Below are positions 43,398 to 51,748 of a DNA stretch of 64,000 nucleotides, piece by piece. The DNA is from Candidatus Avacidaminococcus intestinavium. Lineage in GTDB: Bacteria > Bacillota > Negativicutes > Acidaminococcales > Acidaminococcaceae. The first letter of the stretch is position 1; each line of letters starts with the position of its first letter. The DNA lies in NCBI GenBank assembly GCA_018714505.1, contig DVNI01000134.1, positions 16,752 through 80,751 on the forward strand, in the 5' to 3' direction. The notes under the pieces were generated by a model. That model saw only the letters and a program-made list of their open reading frames with translations, was not told the DNA's origin and did no database searches. A program made the position numbers and the translations under genes.

Positions 43398-44729
43398 CTA
43401 CTCAATAGTTTTGGCTAAATTCGCAAAACGTGTAAATTGTTTATGGAAGAATAGGCGTACAGTATCAACTGGTCCATTACGGTGCTTAGCAATAATTAAT
43501 TCTGTGATATTCTTATTTTCTGTTTCTTTATCGTAATAATCTTCACGATACAAAAAAGCAACCATATCGGCATCTTGCTCCAACGCTCCAGATTCTCTTA
43601 AATCACTAAGCATCGGTTTTTTTATTTGCCGACTTTCAACGCTACGACTGAGCTGCGAAAGAGCAATAATTGGTACATTTAATTCTCTCGCTAAAGCTTT
43701 TAGTGAACGCGAAATATCAGATAACTCTTGCTGCCTATTTTCTGAGTTTTTCTTACCAGAACCCTGCATCAATTGCAAATAGTCAATGACCACTAATTGC
43801 AAATCATGCTCTACTTTTAAACGACGAGCCTTAGCCCGCATTTCCATAACGGAAATACCCGGTGTATCATCAATAAAAATTTCAGCTTGACTTAGACTGT
43901 CCGCCGCCCAAATCAGCTGCTCCCAATCCTTATCTTCTAATTCGCCAATACGTAATCTAGATGAATCAATACTAGCTTCCGAACACAGCATACGTTGCAC
44001 TAGCTGTTCTTTACTCATTTCCAAAGAAAAAATAGCCACTGCTTTTTTTTCGCGAATTGCAACATGTTCTGCAATATTGAGCACTAAAGCCGTCTTACCC
44101 ATACTCGGCCTAGCTGCTATCAAGATTAAATCTGATGGTTGTAAACCAGAAGTTAGTCGGTCAAAATCCACAAAACCTGTAGCAAGTCCTGTTATACCAC
44201 CTTTTTTATTATATAATTCATCAATTCGATCAACCGCGTTCATTACCACGTCTTTAATTGGTGCAAAGTCACGATGAATTTTACGTTCAGAAACAGCTAA
44301 AATCATGCGCTCAGCATCATCTAGTAATGTGTTTACGTCGCCCGTACCCTCATAACCAGTACCAGCAATTTGCGTTGAAACACTAATTAATTGTCTCAGT
44401 AAAGATTTTTCTTCAACAATTTTAGCATGATATGCCACATTAGCTGCTGTTGGCACGGCATTAGCTAAATAAGTGATAAATTGAATTCCGCCAACATCTT
44501 CTAACTTACCTTCTTTTTTAAGCACCTCTGTTACCGTAACCATATCCACTGCCTGATTTTTATTAAACAGTTTGACAATTACTTGGTACACCACGCGATG
44601 ATCTTGACGATAAAAATCTTCTTCACGCAAAATCTCCGTTGCCTTTGATATCGCCTCTTTATCAATCATCATAGCGCCTAAAACCGCTTGTTCAGCTTCT
44701 ATATTTTGCGGTGGAACACGATCAATCAT
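43398..44729 (-). CDS. dnaB: Replicative DNA helicase DnaB (DnaC of Bacillus)
   Basis: A 443-residue hexameric helicase. The N-terminal domain starts VPPQNIEAEQAVLGAMM, and the RecA-like domain has Walker A ARPSMGKTALVL near residue 210, Walker B LVVIDYLQLMQG near 315 and the arginine-finger region SELREsG-like LSDLRESGALEQDADMV near 375. It unwinds DNA at the fork. It follows rplI, as in many Firmicutes. The ATG at 44729 is preferred; a GTG at 44735 that overlaps the rplI stop (GTGA) is also plausible. Confidence 0.96.
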   Translation of the reverse strand: MIDRVPPQNIEAEQAVLGAMMIDKEAISKATEILREEDFYRQDHRVVYQVIVKLFNKNQAVDMVTVTEVLKKEGKLEDVGGIQFITYLANAVPTAANVAYHAKIVEEKSLLRQLISVSTQIAGTGYEGTGDVNTLLDDAERMILAVSERKIHRDFAPIKDVVMNAVDRIDELYNKKGGITGLATGFVDFDRLTSGLQPSDLILIAARPSMGKTALVLNIAEHVAIREKKAVAIFSLEMSKEQLVQRMLCSEASIDSSRLRIGELEDKDWEQLIWAADSLSQAEIFIDDTPGISVMEMRAKARRLKVEHDLQLVVIDYLQLMQGSGKKNSENRQQELSDISRSLKALARELNVPIIALSQLSRSVESRQIKKPMLSDLRESGALEQDADMVAFLYREDYYDKETENKNITELIIAKHRNGPVDTVRLFFHKQFTRFANLAKTIE

Positions 44730-44731
44730 CT

Positions 44732-45181
44732 TCACTCAGCCTCAATTTCTACCTTGAATTCAGCAGAAATCTCAGGATGTAATTTAGCAACGGCAATATA
44801 TTCACCAATACTCTTTACCACAGTTTTTAACTCGATTTTTCGACGATCAATACCCTCTAGTCCAGTCTGTTTAATCAAAGCCTCCGCAACATCTTTAGAG
44901 GTAACAGAACCAAACATTTTTCCATTTTCACCCACTCTAACCTGCATCTTTACAATAACTTTTTCAATTTGTGCCGCTAAAATTTTAGCTTCATCTTTCT
45001 TTTGCGCTGCCTTGAAAGAAGCCGTCGCTTTTTCTTGTTTTGCTTGATGCACATTTGCAGCACTAGCTTCTTTAGCTAGTTTTTTAGGCAATAAATAATT
45101 GCGAGCATAACCATCTGATGCCTCTACGATATCACCTTTTTTACCTAAAGATTTAACTTCTTGCAATAATATTACTTTCAT
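44732..45181 (-). CDS. rplI: 50S ribosomal protein L9
   Basis: A 149-residue ribosomal protein. The N-terminal MKVILLQEVKSLGKKGDIVEASDGYARNYL-type opening (given here only in part: KVILLQEVKSLGKKGDIVE) and LPKKLAKEAS are diagnostic; a long central helix and a C-terminal domain follow. The start codon lies 29 bases inside the end of gdpP, an overlap arrangement, with GAGGAGA as ribosome-binding site within gdpP. It lies upstream of dnaB. Confidence 0.97.
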   Translation of the reverse strand: MKVILLQEVKSLGKKGDIVEASDGYARNYLLPKKLAKEASAANVHQAKQEKATASFKAAQKKDEAKILAAQIEKVIVKMQVRVGENGKMFGSVTSKDVAEALIKQTGLEGIDRRKIELKTVVKSIGEYIAVAKLHPEISAEFKVEIEAE

Positions 45182-47180
45182 TAGTATCTATCTCCTCAAA
45201 TTGTTTTTTTGTTAATTCAATAATCTGCGGTTCGATATCTTCAGCCTTTACACCCTTTAATTGCAGGCCAGCAACAGTCTGGTGTCCACCGCCGCCTAAC
45301 TCTTCCATGATAATTTGGACATTAATAGACCCATCACTTCGTGCGCTAACTAAGAGTTCATCTTCAGTTTCGGCCATCACAACACTAACATTAATTTCAT
45401 TCATAGCAACAAGTTCATCAGCCGCTTGTGCTAAAATAATCTGCGTAGTATCATGCAACGGCGCATTTTTATAAATAGAAACTGCTAACCCTGGTAGCGG
45501 CATTCTAGCATCAGCGACTAAACGAGCACGCTGCATCACAGTCGCCTGCTCATCTCTAAAAAGTTTACGCACCAAAATCGGATCAGCACCATTACGTCTT
45601 AAATAAGCAGCCGCCTCAAAAGTTCTTTCCCCTGTCTGCACCGCAAAGTTCTTCGTATCTACAACTAAACCAGCATATAGCGCCGATGCCTCTGCGGCAT
45701 CAAGTTCCAAACGATCATCAAAATAAGTAATTAATTCTGTCACTAGCTCACTAGCGGACGAAGATAATGGCTCTAAGTATAGTAAGATGGAATTTTTGAT
45801 CATATCTTCAGAACGACGATGATGGTCAATAATAACTTTTTTAGCAATTGTATTTAAGACCTCTTGCGAAGCCGAAAGCATCGGTCGATGATGATCTACT
45901 AAAATCAGTAAGCTATTAGACGTAATATGTTCAAGTGCGGCCTCTCCTTCAATAATAATAGAAGCATAGACATCATCTCGTTCTTCTGCCATTTTTTTAA
46001 TTTTTTCTAAAGAATACCCCTGTCCACTAGTTACAATATAAGCTTCTTTCGAAAGTGAAAACGCCATTTTAGCTACACCAATCGCTGCTCCTAGCGAATC
46101 ATAATCTTCGTTAATATGCCCCATAACAAAGACTTTATCTGCATCTAACATCAATTCGTGAATAGCCTGAGCAACAATTCTTGCGCGCACACGTGTACTC
46201 TTTGCTTGTACTACATTTTTTCCACCAAAAAATTGCATCTCTCCATTAATCGAAACAACCGCTTGATCACCACCACGACCTAAAGCTAAATCTAAACCAC
46301 TTTGAGCACGCTGACCTAATAATAATAAGGACTTTTCTTCACAGGCAACCCCCATACTAATTGTCGGTGCAATCTTATTACCCGCTTTTATTTCTCTTAT
46401 TTTATCGAGAATATCAAACTTATGATTAATTGCCTCATTTAAAGCTGCTTTATTAAAACAAACTGAATATAAATCCTCGTCATACTTAATAAACAAACCA
46501 TTCAGTTCTTCAGACCACTTACTAATAATTTTATTAAATTCAACAGCGACCGTTGCTTTAGTTGATTCACTCAACCCTTTCATCACATCACTGTAATTAT
46601 CGAATTGAAGATTAGCAAAACAAATTTGTTCTTCATCAAATTTTTTCTTTTGCTGTTCTTTTTCTGTAACATCCATCAAATAAACAACGATTCCGGTAGA
46701 GTTTTCGCCACTTTCTGAAGTAATAATCCGCCGAGCCGTCATAATAAAAAAACGCTCGTTAATTTTGATTTGTTTTTCAATATTCTTATTACTTAAAGCT
46801 TCAAAAATATTTTCTGGCAAAGGCAAGATTTCTTTAAAATACATACCTTCTTCAGCATTACCATCCACCCAAGTTTGGAACATTTCATTTTTCCATTGCA
46901 ATTTACCATCACTTTCAAAAACAGCAATTCCAATTGGCAAATGCTGAACAGCATAATTATTTGCTCTTTCTATATTTCGTACAACAGTATCTAAATAAGC
47001 ATTAAACCACATTTCTTTTGATTTATAAACCTTCCGACTTAGGTAATAAACACCAATCAAAAGCAGTATACCTACTGGTAAGAATAACCTTTCATAAATA
47101 CCGACGATAATAATCAAAATACAAATAACAGCAATAAAAAAACGATTATCGCTCCAAAAATTCCAATTTTTATTAAACAT
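45153..47180 (-). CDS. gdpP: GdpP-type cyclic-di-AMP phosphodiesterase
   Basis: A 675-residue membrane protein. Two N-terminal helices (about residues 10-50) are followed by a PAS-like domain (about 75-150), a degenerate GGDEF-like domain (about 175-310) and a DHH/DHHA1 hydrolase (about 340-660). The metal-binding motifs GHINEDYDSLGA, ILVDHHRP and IIDHHRR, and GGGHQTVAG near the end, are intact, so catalytic activity is expected. Such enzymes degrade cyclic-di-AMP, which controls turgor and wall homeostasis. Order gdpP-rplI-dnaB is the Firmicute standard. Confidence 0.94.
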   Translation of the reverse strand: MFNKNWNFWSDNRFFIAVICILIIIVGIYERLFLPVGILLLIGVYYLSRKVYKSKEMWFNAYLDTVVRNIERANNYAVQHLPIGIAVFESDGKLQWKNEMFQTWVDGNAEEGMYFKEILPLPENIFEALSNKNIEKQIKINERFFIMTARRIITSESGENSTGIVVYLMDVTEKEQQKKKFDEEQICFANLQFDNYSDVMKGLSESTKATVAVEFNKIISKWSEELNGLFIKYDEDLYSVCFNKAALNEAINHKFDILDKIREIKAGNKIAPTISMGVACEEKSLLLLGQRAQSGLDLALGRGGDQAVVSINGEMQFFGGKNVVQAKSTRVRARIVAQAIHELMLDADKVFVMGHINEDYDSLGAAIGVAKMAFSLSKEAYIVTSGQGYSLEKIKKMAEERDDVYASIIIEGEAALEHITSNSLLILVDHHRPMLSASQEVLNTIAKKVIIDHHRRSEDMIKNSILLYLEPLSSSASELVTELITYFDDRLELDAAEASALYAGLVVDTKNFAVQTGERTFEAAAYLRRNGADPILVRKLFRDEQATVMQRARLVADARMPLPGLAVSIYKNAPLHDTTQIILAQAADELVAMNEINVSVVMAETEDELLVSARSDGSINVQIIMEELGGGGHQTVAGLQLKGVKAEDIEPQIIELTKKQFEEIDTNESNIIARS

Positions 47181-47205
47181 TTTTATCTCCTTATCTTCCT
47201 CAAGC

Positions 47206-48162
47206 TTACTTATTCCTATTACTCTTCAACTTGCGGAAATCAAAAAGCAAATCAAATGCTCCTACAAAAACAACATATTGCGATACAAACTGACTAATAA
47301 AAACTAGTGCAACGGCAATTTTTCCCCACCACTTAGGCAGGTCTTTGTTTTTTATGTACCAAAAAGCCACAGCGAGTCCTTGAAACACAAAAATAACATT
47401 ACACAATAATTGTATATTCAGCGCGACTAAGTATACCGTTAGCGTATCTTGACCTTCAAAATAAATAACCACAATTAAGGACAGTATATAAGGTACTAAG
47501 ATCCATTTTGGTAAAGCTAAATTGATAAATGGTGGAAAACTTTCAAAGCGTTCACCAAGTTTCGTTAACACTGCTTTTGCCGCCCAATAATTCATAAAAG
47601 CTAATAACGGCGCACTTAATAAAAATGATCCCGGTAAAACCAGTCTAATTAACTTAAAAGAATCTTGAGCTGAATTAGTAGCAGCCAAGATCTGTTCTTC
47701 TGATAACCCATACCCCTGATACACACTAGCCAGATCAGCTAAAGCTTGATCAAATAACCCAAAAAACATGGCAATCGGATCCGAACCCAAAACAAAAAAA
47801 GTTAAAAGCACACTAATTACCATAGATGCCAAAGCGGCAACAGAAGTAATACCTAAAAGCTTAAGTGGTGCTAGCTTACGTCGCATACACTCACCTAAAA
47901 CTATGCCAAGTAAACCAAATACCGCAACTAACATTAATGCATTTAACGGATTCAGCAACATCGCAATAACAATTCCCGAAACAATCAACGTCATAATACT
48001 CCAACGCAAACCGTTACGCATTCCACAAAGCACAATAGGCAAAGCCCAAATAAAATTAATTAACATACCAAAAACAGGTATATAGGTACTGATTAAAGCA
48101 AAAACAATTGCTATTGCAGCTAAAATACCTGCTTCAACCATCGCTGAAGTTTTATGTGCCAC
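47206..48162 (-). CDS. DUF2232 (YybS-like) membrane protein
   Basis: A 318-residue protein with about eight helices. AGILAAIAIVFALISTYIPV at the N-terminus and LLSAPLLAFMNYWAAKAVL near residue 190 fit the YybS/DUF2232 family, which resembles the S component of ECF transporters. Function is unproven. It lies directly before gdpP, as yybS does before yybT in Bacillus, and after the rpsF-ssb-rpsR group. The start is a GTG at 48162 with GAGGAGG upstream. Confidence 0.88.
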   Translation of the reverse strand: MAHKTSAMVEAGILAAIAIVFALISTYIPVFGMLINFIWALPIVLCGMRNGLRWSIMTLIVSGIVIAMLLNPLNALMLVAVFGLLGIVLGECMRRKLAPLKLLGITSVAALASMVISVLLTFFVLGSDPIAMFFGLFDQALADLASVYQGYGLSEEQILAATNSAQDSFKLIRLVLPGSFLLSAPLLAFMNYWAAKAVLTKLGERFESFPPFINLALPKWILVPYILSLIVVIYFEGQDTLTVYLVALNIQLLCNVIFVFQGLAVAFWYIKNKDLPKWWGKIAVALVFISQFVSQYVVFVGAFDLLFDFRKLKSNRNK

Positions 48163-48268
48163 TAAAGTTCCTCCTCAAAACAGATAGATACGCTCTAAAT
48201 TAATTTACCGATACATAATTATTGTACACTTAATTGCTCTAAATGAAAAGAATAAGATAATAAAGAGA

Positions 48269-48293
48269 ATGGGCACCCGCAAAAAGCGGATGC
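48269..48293 (-). terminator. Hairpin after rpsR
   Basis: GGGCATCCGC / GCGGGTGCCC with a five-base loop and one G-U pair. The following T run is interrupted, so termination may be partial. Confidence 0.6.
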
Positions 48294-48307
48294 CCTAGCA
48301 CTACATT

Positions 48308-48538
48308 TTATTCACTGGTAAACGGTAGCAACGCAATGTTGCGTGAACGTTTAATCGCAATTGTAAGCCTTCTTTGATGTTTTGCACAGTTACCTGAAAT
48401 ACGACGCGGTAATATTTTACCACGTTCAGTAACATAACGACGCAACTTATTTACATCTTTATAATCAATCTCTTCTACTTTATCAACACAGAAGCTACAA
48501 ACTTTTCTTCTGGGTTTTCTGCCTCTTTCGCGTTTCAT
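48308..48538 (-). CDS. rpsR: 30S ribosomal protein S18
   Basis: A 76-residue ribosomal protein. [19 protein letters not shown] near residue 10 and [16 protein letters not shown] are typical, including the Cys pair that some S18 types keep for zinc. The ATG at 48538 has TGGAGG eight bases upstream; earlier in-frame starts would run into the end of ssb. It forms the conserved rpsF-ssb-rpsR operon. Confidence 0.97.
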   Translation of the reverse strand: MKRERGRKPRRKVCSFCVDKVEEIDYKDVNKLRRYVTERGKILPRRISGNCAKHQRRLTIAIKRSRNIALLPFTSE

Positions 48539-48554
48539 TCGCATAACCTCCATT

Positions 48555-48968
48555 TTAGAATGGGATTTCTTCGTCAAAAGCTACCGGCGATCCGAAAGAT
48601 TCCATTTCGCCTTTAGATGAATCTTGTTCTTGATTGCTTGAACCAGTTGGTTTGCGATCAATAAATTGCACAGTATTCGCAATAACTTCCGTTACCCAGC
48701 GTTTACCGCTACCATCTTTCGCTTCATAGCTTCTGATTTGCAATCTACCTTCAACAAGTGCTCTTTGCCCTTTTGTCAGACTATTCCCGCATAATTCGCC
48801 GATTCTACCCCAAACAACAATTGTGATAAAATCTGCTTCTCTTTGACCTTCTTGATTAGTAGTGAAGCGGTCGACCGCTAACGTGAATTGGCAAACTACC
48901 TTGCCACTTTGCGTATAACGCACCTCAGGATCACGAGTCAAACGGCCCATGAGTATAACCTTATTCAT
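48555..48968 (-). CDS. ssb: Single-stranded DNA-binding protein
   Basis: A 137-residue SSB. It has an OB-fold domain (residues 1-105; [18 protein letters not shown] and [12 protein letters not shown]) and a short disordered tail that ends in the acidic tip DEEIPF used to recruit partner proteins. AAGGAGG lies nine bases before the ATG. It lies between rpsF and rpsR, the usual order. Confidence 0.97.
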   Translation of the reverse strand: MNKVILMGRLTRDPEVRYTQSGKVVCQFTLAVDRFTTNQEGQREADFITIVVWGRIGELCGNSLTKGQRALVEGRLQIRSYEAKDGSGKRWVTEVIANTVQFIDRKPTGSSNQEQDSSKGEMESFGSPVAFDEEIPF

Positions 48969-48988
48969 AATTCAGTTACCTCCTTGCC

Positions 48989-49273
48989 TTATTCGCCTTT
49001 TCTAATAATCATGTGGCGTAGAATTTCATCGGTAATCTTCATAACACGGTCAAGTTCTTTAACAACTTTTGCGTCTGCGCTGAACGTTACGAGAACATAA
49101 ATGCCGTCTACAAAATCTTTGATTTCATAAGCAAGGCGTTTTTTCCCCCACCGATCTGTTTTTTCTACTGTTCCGCCGTTAGTGCTAATGAGCGAGTCAA
49201 ATTTAGTAACTACTGCTTCAAAAGCCTCTTCTTCAACGGGTTTAACGATGTACATGACTTCGTATCTATTCAC
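48989..49273 (-). CDS. rpsF: 30S ribosomal protein S6
   Basis: A 94-residue ribosomal protein. MNRYEVMYIVKP at the start and DRWGKKRLAYEIKDFVDGIY in the centre are diagnostic. The start is a GTG at 49273 with AAGGAGG upstream. S6 binds S18 in the small subunit, and in several bacteria the S6-S18 pair also binds its own mRNA leader. A 7-bp hairpin (49300-49317) lies in the leader here. Confidence 0.97.
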   Translation of the reverse strand: MNRYEVMYIVKPVEEEAFEAVVTKFDSLISTNGGTVEKTDRWGKKRLAYEIKDFVDGIYVLVTFSADAKVVKELDRVMKITDEILRHMIIRKGE

Positions 49274-49299
49274 GAAACCACCTCCTTCTTTGGACTTTG

Positions 49300-49317
49300 G
49301 CTCCTACTCTTAGGAGC
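49300..49317 (-). promoter_or_regulatory. Leader hairpin of rpsF, possible autoregulatory site
   Basis: GCTCCTA / TAGGAGC with a four-base loop, between the promoter and the rpsF ribosome-binding site. I cannot confirm the bulged features of the known S6-S18 binding motif. Confidence 0.3.
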
Positions 49318-49353
49318 AGAAGAAGTATATAACTCAATATATACAGCCTAATA

Positions 49354-49382
49354 ATTGTAGCATTAATTTTCTACTAGTGCAA
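49354..49382 (-). promoter_or_regulatory. Promoter of rpsF-ssb-rpsR
   Basis: On the minus strand TTGCAC (49382-49377) and TACAAT (49359-49354) are 17 bases apart, about 80 bases before the rpsF start and just downstream of ilvB. Confidence 0.75.
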
Positions 49383-49396
49383 CCAATTTCATTTTT

Positions 49397-51061
49397 CTAG
49401 TCTAATACCACAAAATCATTAATAATTGCGCCCGGCGCTACCATTGGTATTACTAAGTCCGACTGTTCAATAACAACTTCAATTACAAATGGACCATTCC
49501 GCTCATCAAACTGTGCTAACGCCTTCTTAAATTCTGCACAAGTAGTAACCTTCATTCCTTGTGCCCCACAAGAATGAGCAAAAGCGACAAAATCAAATGG
49601 TAATAATAATGTTGAAGAGTAACGTTGCTCGTAAAATATTTCTTGCCACTGCCTTACCATGCCTAAACAAGCATTATTAAGGACAATAGAAAGTATCGGC
49701 AATTTCTCATTAACAGCCGTATAAAGCTCCATCCCTGTCATTTTAAAACCACCATCACCCGCAATATGAATCACCTGCGCCTCTCGCCTAGCTAACTTCG
49801 CACCAAGTGCTGCAGGCAGACCAAAGCCCATCGTGCCACAACCACCAGAAGTTAAATGCCCTCTCGGTTTTTCTATACATAAATGCTGTGCAGCCCACAT
49901 TTGATTTTGGCCAACATCAGTCACATAGATTGTATCCTTGTGCTGAAAGTTTTTATTTAGTTCAGCCATAACCCACGGTGCTGTTAAACGCTTGCCATTA
50001 CACAATGCTTGCTTTTCTGTTGCTTCCCAAGCTTTGATAGAATTCCACCATCCTTTTAAAATTCTTTCTTTCACCAAAGCATTAAGTTTGACTAGCGTCT
50101 TTTTTAAATCTCCTACTATCGTTAAAGTTGTTTCAATATTTTTATCAATTTCAGAAGGATCAATATCTAAATGTATAATAGTTTTCTTCTCAACATATTT
50201 AGTGCGATCACCCGTTACTCTTTCACTAAATCTACTACCGACAACCAATAATACATCCGCCTCTGCAATAGCCATATTCGCTGCAATATGCCCATGCATA
50301 CCAGTAAGTCCTAACGCTTGCGGATGGCTACCATCAAAAACCCCTAGTCCCATTAAAGTACTAACTACTGGTACCCCCGTTTTTTCAGCAAAAACTTTTA
50401 GCTCATTGGCTACACCACTAGAAACAGCGCCTCCACCTACTAATAATACTGGCCTTTTCGCGTTATTTAAGACTACCGCTGCCGCTTGTAAAGCCCCTTC
50501 ATCAAATTCTACATTTTCTTCACTAGCTTGCTCACTTGCTGCTACCATTTCATCACACCATTGAACCTCACCAGTTTGAATATTACTAGGAATATCAACT
50601 AAAACCGGCCCAGGTCTTCCTGCACGCGCAGTTGTAAAAGCGCGCCTTAAAGCTGGTACTAATTCTTCCGGCGTACGCACCAATACATTATGCTTAGTAA
50701 TTGGCAGCGTAACACCCACAATATCAATTTCCTGAAATGCATCTCGCCCTAAATTTTGTAACTGAACTTGTCCCGTAATTGCGACTAACGGCACTGAATC
50801 AAGATAAGCAGTAGCAAGCCCCGTCACTATATTCGTTGCACCAGGGCCAGAAGTTGCTATGCAGACTCCCGTTTCACCAGTTGCTCGAGCGAAACCGTCG
50901 GCTGCATGAATTGCTCCCTGTTCATGAACCGTAAGTACATTATGCAAATCCGCGTCATATAGTGCATTATAAAGAGGAATAACCTGCCCACCAGGATACC
51001 CAAAAATAGTTTTCACACCTTGTTCCTTTAGCACTTTAACAATTGCTTCTGCTCCAGTCAT
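49397..51061 (-). CDS. ilvB: Acetolactate synthase large subunit
   Basis: A 554-residue TPP enzyme that makes acetolactate or acetohydroxybutyrate for branched-chain amino acids. The catalytic Glu is in VHEQGAIHAADGFAR near residue 48; the FAD-region stretch GLTGMHGHIAANMAI and the TPP motif GDGGFKMTG with its Asn region LNNACLGMVRQW are present. The ATG at 51061 follows GGAGG after only three bases; upstream in-frame starts are less family-like. It lies 39 bases after the small-subunit gene, under control of a T-box leader. Biosynthetic rather than catabolic function is supported by that context. Confidence 0.95.
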   Translation of the reverse strand: MTGAEAIVKVLKEQGVKTIFGYPGGQVIPLYNALYDADLHNVLTVHEQGAIHAADGFARATGETGVCIATSGPGATNIVTGLATAYLDSVPLVAITGQVQLQNLGRDAFQEIDIVGVTLPITKHNVLVRTPEELVPALRRAFTTARAGRPGPVLVDIPSNIQTGEVQWCDEMVAASEQASEENVEFDEGALQAAAVVLNNAKRPVLLVGGGAVSSGVANELKVFAEKTGVPVVSTLMGLGVFDGSHPQALGLTGMHGHIAANMAIAEADVLLVVGSRFSERVTGDRTKYVEKKTIIHLDIDPSEIDKNIETTLTIVGDLKKTLVKLNALVKERILKGWWNSIKAWEATEKQALCNGKRLTAPWVMAELNKNFQHKDTIYVTDVGQNQMWAAQHLCIEKPRGHLTSGGCGTMGFGLPAALGAKLARREAQVIHIAGDGGFKMTGMELYTAVNEKLPILSIVLNNACLGMVRQWQEIFYEQRYSSTLLLPFDFVAFAHSCGAQGMKVTTCAEFKKALAQFDERNGPFVIEVVIEQSDLVIPMVAPGAIINDFVVLD

Positions 51062-51100
51062 TTGCCTCCACCCTCTTTCCCCTTTATTATTCAACAATTG

Positions 51101-51349
51101 CTAAATAGCATCTTGCCAATATCTATTTGTTCTAACAACATTTTTTACAGCTACTTGTTTTGCTAATAGCCTTACCGCCTGCTCTGCACATAAAGTTGAT
51201 AACACAATATTAAGCTCTAACTCTTGCTCATCCTTTGAAATCGTCATGCGCAAATCCTTGACCTTCAACCCCTGTTGGGCTAACACACGTAAAAGCCGTG
51301 GTAATAACGTTTCTTCATTGCTTGCTTGAACAACTAATACATCAGACAT
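51101..51349 (-). CDS. ilvN: ACT-domain acetolactate synthase small subunit (IlvM/IlvN-like)
   Basis: An 82-residue single ACT domain. VLVVQASNEETLLPRLLRVLAQQGL is the usual ligand-binding beta-alpha opening (first 20: VLVVQASNEETLLPRLLRVL). Typical IlvH small subunits have about 160 residues with two parts; this one is the short IlvM/IlvN type. It would regulate IlvB, perhaps by branched-chain amino-acid feedback (family knowledge). It is the first gene after the T-box leader and precedes ilvB, the reverse of the common large-small order. Confidence 0.85.
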   Translation of the reverse strand: MSDVLVVQASNEETLLPRLLRVLAQQGLKVKDLRMTISKDEQELELNIVLSTLCAEQAVRLLAKQVAVKNVVRTNRYWQDAI

Positions 51350-51403
51350 AATTTCTTCCTCCTTCAGTTTTTATCGTGTGATGGACTTTTGCAAATATTT
51401 TAA

Positions 51404-51668
51404 TAAATAAAAAACGCCCCTGCCGAAGCAGGGGCGTAAACTACGCGGTACCACCCTAAATTTATCACTATTACTTACCAGTCCATCAACTGGCTCAGAC
51501 TTAACGTTTCTGTTACGCATCATGCTACTAGTTAAACTTTCGCTGACGAGTTCATGGGTGATTTACTCACACAGTGCTCCGTACCGATTCACACCACCCA
51601 TCGGCTCTCTGTAACATCGCAGTTGGCTTTCTTCCCAATCATTACCTTTCATTATCACTATAAAGTTG
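51404..51668 (-). promoter_or_regulatory. T-box leader of ilvN-ilvB
   Basis: The minus strand carries the T-box core AGGGTGGTACCGCG (51457-51444), then the terminator ACGCCCCTGC / GCAGGGGCGT (51437-51414) with a T run. Stem I features include AGAGAG and the AG-bulge-like region near 51610. GAACTC near 51553-51548 suggests the specifier codon CTC (leucine), as in Bacillus ilv-leu; that reading is inference. The leader senses uncharged tRNA and lets transcription through on starvation. Confidence 0.92.
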
Positions 51669-51673
51669 TAACT

Positions 51674-51702
51674 ATTATCCTATGGAAAAAGTCATTTGTC
51701 AA
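51674..51702 (-). promoter_or_regulatory. Promoter of ilvN-ilvB
   Basis: On the minus strand TTGACA (51702-51697) and GATAAT (51679-51674) are exactly 17 bases apart, directly before the T-box leader. Confidence 0.8.
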
Positions 51703-51748
51703 CAAATATCACAATAAATTTATTCTACACTCTTGATTATATACTTAT

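Noticed and set aside
45153-47180. Loss of catalytic residues in GdpP
   Set aside because: On inspection GHINEDYDSLG keeps the His, Asn and both Asp positions of the DHH family, and the DHH and GGGH motifs are intact.
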